Notes under the pieces: model-generated
Databases searched by the model: none
Told to the model about the DNA's origin: nothing
What the model saw: only the letters and a program-made list of their open reading frames with translations
Origin: Flectonema sp. DT1601
Taxonomy: Eukaryota; Euglenozoa; Diplonemea; Diplonemida; Diplonemidae
Direction: 5' to 3'
DNA length: 64,000 nucleotides
NCBI GenBank assembly: GCA_964019425.1
Contig: OZ025806.1
Span: 1-64,000 of the forward strand
Made by a program: the position numbers and the translations under genes
Shown: positions 36,860-51,016 of the stretch, piece after piece
Numbering within the stretch: position 1 is the stretch's first letter
Layout of the letters: each line of letters starts with the position of its first letter

Positions 36860-39583
36860 TTTGAAGAGGCTTCTCTTCTTTTCTTATTTTGTGTTGGATG
36901 TGATTTAAGATAAAAATCTGTGGAAATGAAAAGAAGATTAGTAGCAGGTTGCGGACTTTTCATATATTTTTTAAAATACTTCCTTTGTCAGTAGTACTCC
37001 AGAGGTTTGGTTTTATTGGAGAGGAACGAGCGTTGCGTAGGTGTACCAAAACACCATAATTTTTTTTAAGTAGAGGGGAAATGAACCCAATCCCGTTAGT
37101 ACTATCATTAAGTTAGTATTAATGGTTATCAGTCAAAAGAAGGGAGGGCGGGAAAATTCAATCGAATGCAAAAGTTCGTAGGTGGTTTCGGGATAAGATA
37201 AAAATCTTTCTTCGGACCATTCCCCTTACAGCGAAGAAAGTAAGGGGGACACCGCGGGCCTGTCCTACTCATAACTAACTAACTTATCATTAAGTTAGTA
37301 TCATTAATTTTAGAACAGAAAAGTGAGAATAAGAAAAGTAGAGATTAGTAAAAGAAAAGTATTCATTTCTGCAGTTTCCTAACATCAAAAGGGTAATAGA
37401 ATATGTAGTTTCAGGAGCCTTAATCTTATACTACTTGTCCCTTTTTAGGTCTTCATCAGTAAGTTCTAAGGGACTTCATTCTATGTTGAAGTTGCTATCG
37501 TATAATTGTTAGTTAGTTCCATCAGACCACCGAGTATCGGTTAGGCTGACACTCAAAGAGTACCGGGTGGCTCTTCTGAGGGTCCCCAATACTGCGGTTG
37601 AAGGAAGAACCTTATCCCGGGGGGATTATTTTGTTAGTATCAGCACAGGGATCAGGAAATCTAGAAACACTTTGCTTCCACCTTGTCGGGTATACTAGCA
37701 GGAAACCACGCAATTAAGTAAGCAACAAAAAAAAAAAAAAAAATTAAGCAGTTTGCAGAAAATCTGCGAAACTGTGTCTCACCAAGTAATAGAACGAGAA
37801 AGGCAAATTGATGAATAGCTGGAAAGGCATAAAAATATTTGAAACGAAAAAAAATAAAAAAAAATAATAATAAACGCTCCGCAGCAACTCGAACATCGAA
37901 TAAGAGTTTTCAGTCCAAAAAAAGAAAACTTTCGGTCGGTGGGTATCGTTATAAGATAGTGCAAAAATAAAAAAAAGAAACGTTTAAACACATTGTTCTG
38001 CTGTTCCATATTACGCTGTTGGAATACGTAGTTTCCTGTCCTTCTTTAGGTATTCATCAGTAAGCTCTGGGGACTTACCAATTAGTTTAGGTCAGTTGCA
38101 AAAAAAGCAATCGAACTTCTTAATGTTAAAGGGGCTAGCATATATTTGCTCCTGATCAGGTAGACAGATACAAAGAAAGCGGCCTTCCGATGATACAATA
38201 ATCAAAATAGCGGGACAGTAAAACTTAGTTTCCTGTCGGGGACTTACCAATTAGTTTAGGTTAGTTGCAAAAAAGTTCAATCGAACTTCTTAATGTTAAA
38301 GGGGCTAGCATATATATGCTCCTGATCAGGTAGACAGATACAAAGAAAGCGGCTTTCCAATGATACAATAATCAAAATAGCGGGACAGCAAAACTTCTCC
38401 ACAGAAACGCATGTGAAGTCCATCGTAAAAAAAAGAAATGCAACGGAACAAGTGCGTAGCTCCTATTCAAAAAAACCGAATTAGAATACACCAACGACAC
38501 GAAATAAAGATCTGAACGCAAAAAAGAAAATCCTTCACAAGAAAAACGATGCCGATACTGAAAGTGAATAGAGCAAAAAGAGAATCTAGGTTCGCTCGTT
38601 TACGAGCTTGGGTGGCTAAGCCTGGGAAGGGAAGGAACGAGGAGGAGGCTAGTTGTTTGCACAGAAGTCCATATACCTAGACCGCCATGACGCGACACAG
38701 ACTCCTCAAAAAAAGATATTCCCGTGATGGATGTTATAATTGTTATTAGAGAACGGGAAAGATGTGATTTTTGCAAAATTTAGGATGCCTGCGTTACCAT
38801 CGAAAACAAGTTTCTGGTGTGCAGCAGGTTTTGGATCCCAACTTGGTGTGTCAAAGCATGACATCAACAACTGTTGGTCGACAAAAAGCAGAATCATCTT
38901 CGGGACAAACCAGAACCAAAATTGAAGAAATGAAAACTTCTTTCAGTCCCCTCAGTCCCTTTGAGAGCGTTCCACAGAAAGCTGTCTCATAGCTAACACA
39001 GCTTCAAAGCAGATCGGAATTGCTTTTCCTCCACAGCAAAATAATAGAAAACAAGAAAACGGGAAAGATGTGATTGTTTGTGGTATAAACGAAATCCGAT
39101 TTCATCCGAAGTGACTTGTGCAAACAAACCGGGAAAATAATCTAAGGATTTCAAGATTTCCTTTTTGTAAGTTGAGATGCGAATCGATTCAGGAATCGTT
39201 CTCCTAAGTTCCTACACAAACACTCCTTTTTACGAACACAAAAAGACGGTCGAGCTCATCATGTGTACACAGTACGCGACGTGCTGCTACACAAATCAAA
39301 AGGGTGTCAACTCTTTTTTTTGGAAGGAACTTAGGGAACAAAAAAAAAAAAAAAAAAAAGACACAAAAGAAAGAAAACGAAAACGAGATTGTCACCACTC
39401 GGAATTGTCATCAAGTCCGCCGTTTGTGGTAGTAAAACGCAAAAACAAGAATGTCTGACAAAAGTTATTGGATTGGTTGAAGAGAAAGGTTTGGCAACCG
39501 TTTCCACATTGTGGATCGGTGGCAATGAGGTTACACATTACACGTGCAATCTCAAGTAAAGTTTTTCCGATCGAATGAGGTCG
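36860..39583. other. Intergenic region of duplicated unit 1
   Basis: It corresponds to 52877-54827 of unit 2 at high identity, except for about 600 bp of extra sequence at roughly 37110-37745 and a 169-bp tandem duplication at 38069-38396. It contains the downstream flank of gene copy 1 and the upstream flank of the lost copy. No gene or RNA recognised; the small ORFs are not convincing. Confidence 0.6.
38069..38396 (+). repeat. 169-bp local tandem duplication
   Basis: 38069-38237 is repeated at 38238-38396 with few differences. Unit 2 has a single copy (about 53475-53640), so the extra copy arose after, or was lost from, one unit. Confidence 0.85.
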
Positions 39584-42500
39584 CTAGAAACTCCAGCGAT
39601 CCCACCAGTCGTGATGGTCGTCGTTGTCTCCACGCCAACCGTGTGAGTGCCTGCCGTGGTGATGAGAAGAGTGACCGTAACTCCATACGTCATGGTGATA
39701 GTGGTTGTGGTGGTGATAGTCATCATCGTGGTGAAGGTAGTGAAGAGGTCTTCCAAAGTGACCAGTCCATCCGTAACCCCAGAGGTACGCGTGGTAAGAG
39801 TATCTGTTGTAGTAGTTCAACACTCGGTGGTGATGGTTCTTGTAGCGATACAGGTTGCCAAAAGTTCCAATTCCGAACACTCCGTTCCCCCACCAGACTC
39901 TGTAGTAGCGATCGTGAGAGTACAGCGGAGCGTTGATTGCCAGAACTCCATCCAAAGACAACTCGTTCAAGCAGGTTTTGTGAACAGCATCCAAGTACGT
40001 CTGAGCCAGGTGCTCAGCGATGCTGTGGTGGTGGTGTTGGTCGTCCCAGTCATCGTCCCAGTGCCAACCCCATCTCGTGTACACCTTTTTTGTGTCTAGA
40101 ACCGTATCGTCCCTGTCTTTGATAATGATGTCGTGTTGCTCGCCACCCGACAACGTGTTTGCTCCAAACGGGGTGTCCTTGTGACAAGACTTGTAGTGAG
40201 CAACCCTCTTCCAGTGGGAGTGGTGGAACGAGTCGTGGGTGAGGTCGTAAAACTTGTCGTCTGTGACGATGACGGTGTTGGTCAACTTCCAAAGAGTGAT
40301 AACAGTCGCAGCATTCCATCCAACAACAAGGTCGTTGCCACCTTCTCCGTAAAGGAAATCCGACAAAGACAACTCCGACTCCGGTTCCACAACAATGTGA
40401 GCCGGGCTCACGTATCTCGGCTTTGCAGGCGTTTTCTTCCCCTTGTTGTCTTTGTTGTCTTTGTTGTCCTTTTTGTCTTTCTTGTCCCTCTTTTTCCACC
40501 ACTGTGTTTCAGTTCCACGCGACCTGTCTTCGTGGTCCTTGTCCCAATCCCACCAGTCGGTGAAGTCCTTGTTATCTCCGTCGTTGTCGTCGTCGTCGGT
40601 CGACCCCTCGACGAACGTGCCCCTGATGTCGAACCACGTCAGAGACGCCAACCACTCGAAGTCACCGTTTCTGTAAGGAGTGTGGCGGTAGTTACCCTTG
40701 TGCTTCGGATTCACCAGCCTGTCCTCCAACAGCTTCACAATCTTCTGCAAGTGCCCATCCTGCACGTCGCTGATCTTCCTGTGCCTGTTGTGCCCCGAAG
40801 GTCCGAACAGGTAACCGTCAAACGTCGTCACCGATACCAGCGAGTAGTCCACCGATGAGGGAATCGTCTCCGTCCCCACCGTGCGCGGTGTCCGATCCCC
40901 AAGTCGTTTTCGGGAGGAGGTTCCACATCGTGCGATCGTGGATGTTCGGAATCTCAGGTGACGCATCGGAAGTCCGCAACCACGTGATCATGAAGCTGGT
41001 GCGCCATCAGGTGCAGCACATCCGAAAACACGTTTCTCGTGAACAAGGACGGGTCGAACTCTCCTCCGAAACTGTAAGTTGCCACCGATCCCGCCACTCC
41101 CTTCGTCACGAGAACAGACGTGTCACCCGTTATCAAATCATTCCCATCCCCGCCGTTGATCACGTCGTTCGAGAAGTGAATTCGTGCAACGGGGCCCTCT
41201 CTTGGTCTCGCGCAAGTCGTACAACGAAGTGATGATCGAATGGTGCAGCTCGTACAGGAAGTGCGCCGTGTCTACAGCGATGGTTTCGTAGTCGTTGAAG
41301 ATGTACATCAACTGAGTCACGGTGTCCACCATCGAGTCGAACTCGAGATCTCCGAACTGCACGACGTCGATGAACCCTTCCAGCGCGTCTCCGATCAACG
41401 TATCGTTCCCACCGTCACCGTAGATCTGATCGTTTCCAATCCTCGTGACGTTCGGCAGCCCGTACTTTCCCCGTTGGTGCTCCAAAGTACCGGCATCCGC
41501 CGAGATGAGCGCCCAACGGACCTCGATCTCGTCCCACCTCGCAGCAGCCACCTCCCTCAGGGTGACCAACTCCGGAACTTCCAAGTTCAAGAAAGCATGG
41601 TAGAACGCCGTGTCTCCGGTTATCAAGTCGTTGCCAGCTCCTCCGTGGAGCTCGTCCGATCCGAACAATTCGTCAACGTGTCGAGCGGCGTCCGGGATCA
41701 TTGAGACGTGTGGTCGCAGCGACAGCTCCGAGAAGTCGGTCCGAACCAGGTCCCCCACGCCAGCAGCCCCGAGCATCAGCAGATACTCGTCCGCGAAAGT
41801 CGTGGCAATCGCCGAGTCCTCGAAGGCTCGCATCGCGTGTGACCTCGTTACTTGTTCCGGAAGTATCTGCAGAGGGGTGTGGATCACTTCACCGAAGAAG
41901 CCAATCTCAACAGGAAACGCGCTGGCATCGTCGCCTGGCAGAATTCGAAGCGTCTTCAAAACCAACGGCACGCACGAATCGTAGTAGTACGAACTGCTGA
42001 CGTCGTCTCCGTAGATTACATCCTCCCCGTCGTCTCCGAAAATCTTGTCAGCGCCACGCTGTCCGATCAGCCAGTCGTTCCCGTCGCCTCCGTGGATCTC
42101 GTCGTCTCCCGCCTTCACGAGCTCCAGTCCGGCGATCATCGTCTCCCATGCCGTCACGCTGGTCATGTGCTTCGTCCCACTCGTCGTGTTGAACGTTCCA
42201 AACGACACCAAAACATCCAAATTCAAAACCGACAGGGCCTCGTCTTCACTGAACACGTGCGTCTTGGAAGTTTCCGAAATGTACTTCAAGTACGACACGT
42301 CTTCGAGAACGATGTTCCGATGCCAGCTCCCGGTGATGGGGTTCAAACGGGGACGTCCGTTTTCCAAGAACGACCGCAGGATCGAACCCGTGTCTCCCAG
42401 GATCGTATCCTGACCGCCGTCCCCGTGCAGCGTGTCCGACCCGAGCTCTCCGTAAATCTCATCGTCGCCGGCTCCTCCCGAAATGAAATCGTTTCCTCGC

Positions 42501-45500
42501 TGCCCGTGAAGCACATCCTGGCCATCTCCACCGTGAATCTCATCGTCTCCTTCCACCAGGTCGATGTCATCGTACCTCTGAACTGTTCTCAGGATCGAAT
42601 TCAGAGCTTCATACTCGACCTCCATCTCATCGAAGTATCGTGCCCATCTGATCGCGTGGGAGTACGGTGCTCCTGGTGGTCCTACAACTGCAGCATCGCA
42701 GGTCGAAGTCGAAGTCGAAGTCGAAGTCGAAGAAGTCGAAGTGCTGTTCTCAGATGACGGCGACACTTCTATCTGACGCAAGATTCTTCCATTATCTCCC
42801 AAAACGACATCCGAACCGCTCCCTCCGTAGATCACATCCGCAGAGTCAGCTCCGTGAAGCACATCGTGACCACCCGTGATGTCGTCGTCACCGTTCCCTC
42901 CGTTGATGGTATCGGATCCCTGCTGTCCCAAAATTATGTCATCTCCCTCGCCTCCGTTCAGCACATCGTTTCCACCGTTTTCAGATGTCGTGAAAATCGA
43001 TTCGTACTTGTGCTGGTCTGGATGGTCCCTGTCAAACATCCCGTGGTCTCCGAGGATCACGTCCAGACCATTGCCTCCGGAAACAGAGTCCCCACCGTCT
43101 CCTCCGAAGATGTAATCCTCGCCGTCGTCTCCGAAGAGCTCGTCGTTGTTCGCGACCTTCTCGGGAGTTGGGAATACAGAAGCCGCGTAAAGGATCCTTT
43201 CATCAGACGACAAAAGGGCCGCCTCAGCGTGGTCTCCGAAGATCATGTCGTGGCCTCCGTTACCGTTTACCTTGTCCCTACCCTGTTGAGCGACGATGAA
43301 GTCGTTCCCGGCACCTCCGGAGATCACATCGTCGTGCGCAGGTTCGTTCGTAGTCGGCGAGGTCGGCAAGAATCTGCGAGGCTCCGATGAATTAGAAGGG
43401 AGAACGATCACCGCGTTGTCACCGAAGATGAAGTCGTGGCCATCATTCCCGCTCAAGACGTCACCATCGAACCCACCGATCACATAATCATCGCCAGTAC
43501 CGGAGTCAACCGTGTCAGCTCCTCCGGAAGTGAACGCAGACGACGACACCATGCGCATTGTTCGGTTGCTCTCCACAATCCCGTGGTCACCGAGAACCCA
43601 GTCGAGTCCTCCATGCGAGAACACCTGATCCCCATGCTGTCCGGCAATAATGATATCGTCCCCTTCTGAAGTCTCAATGGTATCGGTGCCACCCAGCACC
43701 GGCTCCGTCGAGATCGATTCGATCGACTTGCTGTCGGCGCTGAACCGAACCCTTCCAAAGTCACCAAATACGACATCCGATCCCAGACCGGTTGTGATAA
43801 CGTCGTCCGCAGCACCCCCGAAGATGTGATCTTCACCAACAAGCGTTCGGATGTGGTCCCCACCTCCGTGCTCCGCAGCAGTCGACTCGTAAGTCGTCAG
43901 GGCCGCTGTCACGGTCACCTTACCAAAATCCCCAAACACCACGTTGTCACCGGAACCAGTTGTTGTTATCAGGTCCGACGACTGTCCACCGAATACCACG
44001 TTGTCCCCCTTCGAAGAGGTGATGTTGTCGCTTCCTCCTTCCGAGGACGGTTCGTCCAGCGTCCGCATCACCTTCCCCGCGCCGTCCACCACCACCACCT
44101 CACCAAAATCCCCAAAGATAACATCGTTGCCTGCCCCAGCCGTGAGTATGTAATCCTCCGACTGCCCACCCAGAATGACGTTGTCTCCGTTCGAGGTGGT
44201 GATGCTGTCTCTCCCCCCCTCAGGGAACGGACCACTGTCGAGTCCTTTCGATCCGTTGAGGGTCCGGATTCGGGTTTCCGCCCCGTCTCCGACGATCAAT
44301 AATATCTCACCAAAGTCTCCGAAGATGATGTCGTTGCCTGAGCTGGTTGACACGACGTCGTCGCGAGCACCTCCGAATACCTTCTGAGATCCCGGAGCGA
44401 GGGTCACAATCGAGTCATCCCCTCCCCACTCAGCAAACAGGGTCGCAAACTCGCTGATTCCGACACTCTTGTTGATCATACCAAAGTCGCCGAACACCAC
44501 GTTGTCTCCGGAACCAGCCGCAATGACATCCGACCCTTGCCCACCGAATACCATGTCCGATCCGCCCAACGTCGCAATTTGGTCACCAGAACCCTGTGAA
44601 TCCTCTCCAAAGATAGCCTCCAGGACGGTTTCCCGAGCGTCAATCGTCACCTTCCCATGGTCTCCAAAGATCGTGTTCTCTCCCGAGCTGGCTTCGATCG
44701 TGTCCGACCCTTGACCTCCGAGAATGATGTCCGCCCCCTCCGCCGTCGAAATCGTGTCGTCGCCGCCGTCGCTTTCGTCTCCGAACAGAGACTCCAGTTG
44801 AGTCTCCAACGGGGTCCTCGTGAGGGTTCCGTGGTCTCCGAAAATGATACTCTTCCCCGAAGACGCTGTTATCTGATCCGAACTCGACCCTCCGAATATG
44901 ATGCTGTTCCCGAATGGAGACTCGATCGTATCCTTACCAGCGGTGTACGAAAACAAAGAAGTCATGCTGGTGTACTGGCTCTCCAAGTTTATCTGCATAT
45001 TACCGTTGTCACCGAAAACAAGGTTGTCACCGGAGTGCGTGAATATCTTGTCGTCTCCAGAACCCCCAACCACGTAGTCATTTCCGCTGCCAGTGTGGAT
45101 CCGGTCGTCACCACACAAGAAGTTGTCACCGAACGTCGATGAAAACTCCATCTCCGGGCTCGTCAGGTTGACGAGGATCCACCCGCTGTCACCAAAAACT
45201 ACGTCGTCACCGGTGTCCGAGTCAATCTCGTCGTTGTATCCTCCTCCAAACACCACGTCGTTACCGGCATGTGATTTGATAACATCCGCTCCTCCAGTCA
45301 CTGATAGGGACACGTATGGCGATGAGCTCGTCGCAAGCATCGATTCGCCGGACAAAGTGACGGATCCGTGATCACCAAAGATGGTGTCGTCACCTCTCTT
45401 CCCCTCGATGTAGTCCGGACCTTGGCCTCCGAAAACAAAATCGTCCCCGGTACCTGCGTCGATGCTGTCGTTGCCACCCACCCGGTGGTAGCTCGATTCG

Positions 45501-48500
45501 TACTCGACGGTTCCGATTTCGATCGTCGAGTGCACCCTTCCGTGATCCCCGAAGATCACGTCGCTCCCGGACCCACCGTCCATCCTATCCGCACCCTCGC
45601 ATCCAAATATTTTGTCCGACCCACCCGACGCCACGATGTCGTCGTCGGCATCCTGGTCTACTCCCGCAACGGATTCCATCTCGTAAAAGGAGGTTGCCCT
45701 CCTGTACACCACGCGCCCAAAGTCTCCAAACACCGTATCGTCTCCAAGCCCGGAGTCCACCTCATCGCCTCCCTGTCCCCCGAAGATCACATCGCTCCCG
45801 TCTTCTGAATGGATGATATCCCGGTTACCGTGACCGATCTCGGTGTAATTGGTCGACGTGATAACCGAAGTGGTTCCGTCGAAGGAAATCAATCCGTGGT
45901 CGCCGAAGACGATGTCCGCCCCGTCTCCGGAGTTGATGAGATCCCGTCCGTTCCCTCCGAGAACAGTGTCGTCGCCGTTACCCGACGAGATTTCGTCCTT
46001 CCCCTGAAGAAGTCCCGCAGGGAACGCGTGGATTTCCAAAACCCTCCTGATCCCCGCTACGTATTCCAGTTCCACGCTTCCGTGGTCTCCCAGCACAATG
46101 TCGTCGCCGAGCGTGCTGACGACGTGATCGTCACCTCCTCCAGCGATTATAATATCTTCACTCGAACCCGAAGAGATCACGTCCGACCCGCCAGCTTCAG
46201 CCCCAGACCTCAAAGAAGTGGCCAGCGACTGCTCGTTGAACGACGCGGATCCGCTGTCTCCGAAAATGATGTCCGCACCGATTCCGGTTGTTATCTTGTC
46301 GTCCCCGCCTCCACCGAAGATCACGTCGTGCGACCCGTCGGTCGAGGTGATGACGTCCTTGCCTTCGCCACCCTCTTCGCAAACCGCCTCTCTCAGGAGC
46401 GCAGCGTCACCGCCGCCCGCAGGTGGTGGTGAGTCGAATCCGTGCAAGTTACCCAGCTCGAACGCATCGTTGCCGTATGATGCGAACCCGTTGTCTCCAA
46501 AAACAAGGTCCTCCGACTGCCCAGGAAAGATGGCATCCCCGCCACTCCCTCCCAGAAGCACGAGCGGTATCGTCGTGGACTCAGCGCGAATCACGTCCTC
46601 TCCCGGTCCGGTGTGGCAGGCCATAGTGACACCGCTCTGGAGATCGATATCAACTTCGTCGTTACCCGACCCCGTGTAGAGCGCCGCCACCCCGTCGGCG
46701 TAAATTCCCGATACCGTCACCTTGTCGTCACCCTTTCCAGTCCATATCGCGATACCCCTCGAGAAACTGCTTCCCGTGAACCAGATGTCACCGCTGCCGG
46801 TGAGCCCCTTGATCGACCCGATGGCCTCAACGTTCCCCTTGTCAATGGATGTCACGTGATCGACGTCTACTTCCACAGTCTTCGCGTCTTCTCCCCCGTG
46901 GTCCGATACGAGCAACCTGTTCCGTCCGTCCACTCCGCAATTCAACGTCAGCTTCGCAACCACCGAACTCAGGTCACCGCGAGGCAACTGTGCGGTGTCC
47001 GCATCCGTCTGGGTACCAAGCATCGACCTCGACGAGATCGAGATCGTGTTGTCGCCTATCCCCAACCAAACAGTTGTCGGTATCAACACTCCCTGAACAT
47101 TGACAATGTCGTCGTGCGTCGTCGTCGTCGCAATATCTTCATTCACCACTCCGCGGGTCGTGATTTCTTCCTTCACCACCCCGCGGGTCAAGTCAACCTC
47201 CGATATCTCGAAGTTCAAGAACTCCAAAACCGCTCCGATGGAGGAACCAGCGCCGATCACCTTCGTCTGCGTCATGATGCATGCTTGGTTGTTGCAATCA
47301 CCGGTCATGTGCAGTGTGTCATACCCGGCCCCGGAATCAACTGTTGTGAAACCGTCATCTTGAGAAATTGTCAAAGCGTCATTCCCATCACCCAATGAGA
47401 GCACGCTGTAGTAACTCATGCCAATCAACGTCACGTCGTCAACGAAGTCACCTCCGGTCAGAAGGAATCGAGGAGCTCCTTTCAAAACTGTGAAACTGTT
47501 CGCGTGGTTCTCGGGTAACATTATCGTCACCTCCCCGACAACCGACGCGAATCCCGGAAGCGCCACGCCCGAACCCGTTAGCCCCGTCAGCAAGCTCTGC
47601 TTAAACGACCCCGACACACCCGTCGTCCCTTCGGTGTTGTCCGCCACCAGGTTCACATTGGAAACGTCTCCGTGCAGGCTCACCAATCCACGGACCCTCT
47701 GAGTGTTCCGATTCTTCCCGAGCTTCACGTATTCCGTACTCGAAGTGGAGTAGACATTGATAGGGATGTTCGAATCTTCGATGATTACGTTCTCGCTCTG
47801 TATTTGAGCCAATCTAATTGTCATCTCGTGAATTTGACTGAAGGTCAAAGCCCTGGACGAAACCGCAGGATTGAGCCCCAATACCGACTCCTCGCCGAAG
47901 GGATTCTTCCCGACGACGATGTCTCCCCCTTCGTTGGCTGAATGAATTACGAGTTGCGTCCGGAAGCTTCCCTGAATCTTCATTTCTCCGATGTCCCCGT
48001 TCGAGTAGATCTCGACAATCACCGGAACCACACTGTTGATGGTGAGGTCGAGCTTTGTGTTCTCAGGCAACCCAGTGATTACCAGAGGCGCAGGGTTACT
48101 ACCATGACCGCAAGTCAGTGTTAAATGAGCAGTGTCGACCAACACCAAGCTATCCGATCCGAAACCCGAGAAACCACTTTTTTCAATTCTTCCCGAACAG
48201 GTGTTGTAGGAAAAAGTTTTGTCAGACCTCGCTGGAGGCAGATCTTCTTGAACCTGTCGGATGCCAGTGAACCCCGCTCCGTTTTTGATTTCTGCCGGTG
48301 AGTTTTTGAAGTCTCTGTTCCACTTTCCCTCGTTGATGTTATCCCCAACAGTGTTGGCGTCGTCTATGAAGTCGTCCAGGAACTCGTGCGCCTTTTCAGC
48401 AACAGCAGTCATCTTTTCAACGGCCTCCTTGTGAAGAGAATCGGTGGCGGCATTGATCTCGTCAACCTTGTCGAGGTTCACGGTACGCGCTTGAGATATC

Positions 48501-51016
48501 ACCTCACAGACTCCGTCGAAACTCCATCTCTGTACTCGCAAAATCAGAACTTCGTACGGAATCGATTCGTCGTCTGAGGAATACGTTGGGGGAGAGCAAG
48601 AGATAGCATTCGATGGAGTACCCGCAGGGCATCTCAGCATCTGTGTCTTCGGTGGGCATTGGGAGACCAAGTCCGACACATCACTCACCTTCCCCATGAT
48701 GTTTCGATCAATATTTTTCCTTGCTTTCTTCAAGAACGCTTCTTTCTTTTTCTTGTCGGCGTCCGAGCAGATTCTAAACTTCGTAACCAACTCTTTTAAG
48801 CATTTCGCGAATTTAGAAGCCAGACCACTGATGTGATCTGCGAATTCCGACATCGCTGCGAGCGCCTTCTTGGCAGCAGCGCCAACAGCTTTAGCGACTT
48901 CACCAGCCAACGCGACGATCGCTCCCGATATGTTCTCCGTCATTGAGAAGTCCAAGGAGAACTTCTTTTTGTTGATCCCAACTGTGGCTGATACAGTCCA
49001 AGTTATTAACTTGAGGTCAGTCGTTGCAGAAAATGTTATCTCCGACTTCGAAACCTTGAGCGTAATCTTCACGGAGACAAACATCCTCACCGAAACCTTG
49101 GCGGAGAGAGTGAATGAGGAACCGCTGAGCTCGACACTGATTTGGTTGATTTTCACAATCCCCACGTTAAAATTTTTAATCGAAACCGCAAGTTCCGGTG
49201 CCGAGAGAACAGCCACACCCCTGCTGCTCTCATCATCGAGTTTTGCGATTTCACGATCAGAAGTGGATCCGTACTTGAGCTTGATAGTTGCCTCCGGGTT
49301 GACGATTCCCTTGAAGAAACTCAAGCTCACATCAAACTCTACATACACTCCTCTGATTGAGGTCTTCAGAACTGCTTTGATGTCGGCGCTGATGTGCAAA
49401 GCAGGGATTTCTGCCTTTCCCACAAGGGAGAAATCGAGCTTCGGATTGATGGCACGGACCCCCAGATCAAGAGTTGCGTCGATGGTGAGCACATTCGCAA
49501 TACTGAGGTGTCCAGAAGCCGACAGGTCGACTCCAGTATATGCGCTGCCCGCAACCGAGAAGTCCATGATATTCTGTGAGCCGAAAATGTTGCGAATCGA
49601 TCCCGAAGCTTGCACACCCGACAGCAAACCAGCACTGAAGAACGCTTTGCAATCCGGATCAGTTGCCGACGGACACTTGCCGTCGAACTTCGAGTTCCAC
49701 GACACTTCTAAGTTTCCCAAAAATCCCGGAAGAGTGAACGCGTCGGCGATCGATCCGGGAGGCTTGCCGACCAGCACCTCAACAAAATTCATGGCAATGT
49801 TCATCATACTTTCCAATGACATGCTACTGACTCGCACATCTATTCTGGTCGAAGGCACATCAAACACGTCATAAAACAAATCAACAGACGCGTGAATGCA
49901 CTTACTCGAAACCTTGTCCCACACACCACTGGAAGAGTCGTAGCAGTTATTCTTGTACCCAAGATGGATGCTTCCTGAGATTTCAATGTACGTTGGGACT
50001 AAGGTATTTAAGTTCAGTCCAACGCCAACCACCGGGTCTTCCAGAGTCACAGGGAGTCCCAACAGAGATTCAATCACTCCAAAATACGCCAGCCTTCCCC
50101 GCACTTCCACACCACCCGGCAAGAAAGTCACTCGAAGAGCACCCTCGACCGTGAACTCCTGCCTGCTTGCCCTGTTGCAGTTCTTCAGACAGATCGTCAG
50201 CGGAAGGTACACAGATCCGATCGCCCCATCAGGAAGCGCATGCCCCAAACTCACAACCATTCCACGCTCACCATCAGCCGATGCGATTGAGAAACCATCC
50301 GAAACCTTCACCGGTGGGGTCTTCAAGTCAGCGAAAGTTGCCACCCGGGCCGCGGAAATCTGGGCTTCGAACGCCAAACGCCAACCGTCTCCGAAGAGCG
50401 CGTTCGTGAACGGGACGTCACTTACAACTCGAACAATAACTTCATTCGGTGAAAATGTCAAATACACTTTCGCATTCGTAAGTCCGAAATCCTTTATCTC
50501 ATCAGGAAGTGGTATCAATCCATCTAAAGTAGCTGACACTAATCCAGACAACGTCACTTCCACTTCATCAGCCAATGCAGTTACTCCATCCGCCGAAACA
50601 CACGCCAAGGGGTAGAAGTCTCCATAAATAGCATCTCGACTACTCGGCTTCACACTAGTACTCTCCGGATATCCATTACATTCACCAAAGCAAAGTGTAG
50701 TGTGAGTGTTTAGAAGTACTGCAGTATCCACTAGTAAGTCAATTGCATCCTCCGTGATCGCTAACTCTGCAGCACTCCTCTCGGCAACTGCATCGCTCTG
50801 CACTTCAATGCCTCTTTCCGCAGTACAGCTACTATCAAAAGAGCCACCGAAATTATCGTAAATGGCAATGGCTGGGTAGGCTTGCCAGAAACTGTTTCCA
50901 ATAGTAAGCTGAATTAACAACCAAGTCTTGAATCCAAACCTGGGAGTTTTCGGTTCAGGAGTTATGAGTTCAGGAGTTTGCTGTTTAGGAATTTTATCAT
51001 CGGTCTTTTTCTCTTT
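39584..51016 (-). CDS. Giant RTX-like protein, exon 2 (copy 1)
   Basis: Exon 2 adds about 3810 codons to exon 1 (51137-52876) for a protein of about 4390 aa. In full-protein numbering: a short Pro/Lys linker; a beta-rich region (about 600-1250); a helical Lys-rich stretch (about 1280-1350, KELVTKFRICSDADKKKK); a second beta region; then from about 1785 RTX-like repeats, densest at about 2080-3870 (GGxGxDxI variants), grouped in about 23 higher-order units that each end in a FGDHGxV-type turn. A Ser/Thr run lies near 3355, and a His/Asp/Trp-rich tail fills the last 150 residues. RTX repeats bind calcium and are typical of secreted bacterial proteins. Compared with copy 2, four 1-nt indels lie between 40849 and 41213 (two losses, two gains, net zero), splitting the frame. 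Confidence 0.85.

Noticed and set aside
38069-38396. CRISPR-like array
   Set aside because: Only two long direct copies without spacers; an ordinary tandem duplication in a eukaryotic genome.
41240-50615. Many plus-strand ORFs of 60-330 aa across the giant gene (and the same set at 56.2-63.8 kb)
   Set aside because: They lie opposite the RTX coding frame, reflect its codon bias and repeat structure, and have no start context or family.
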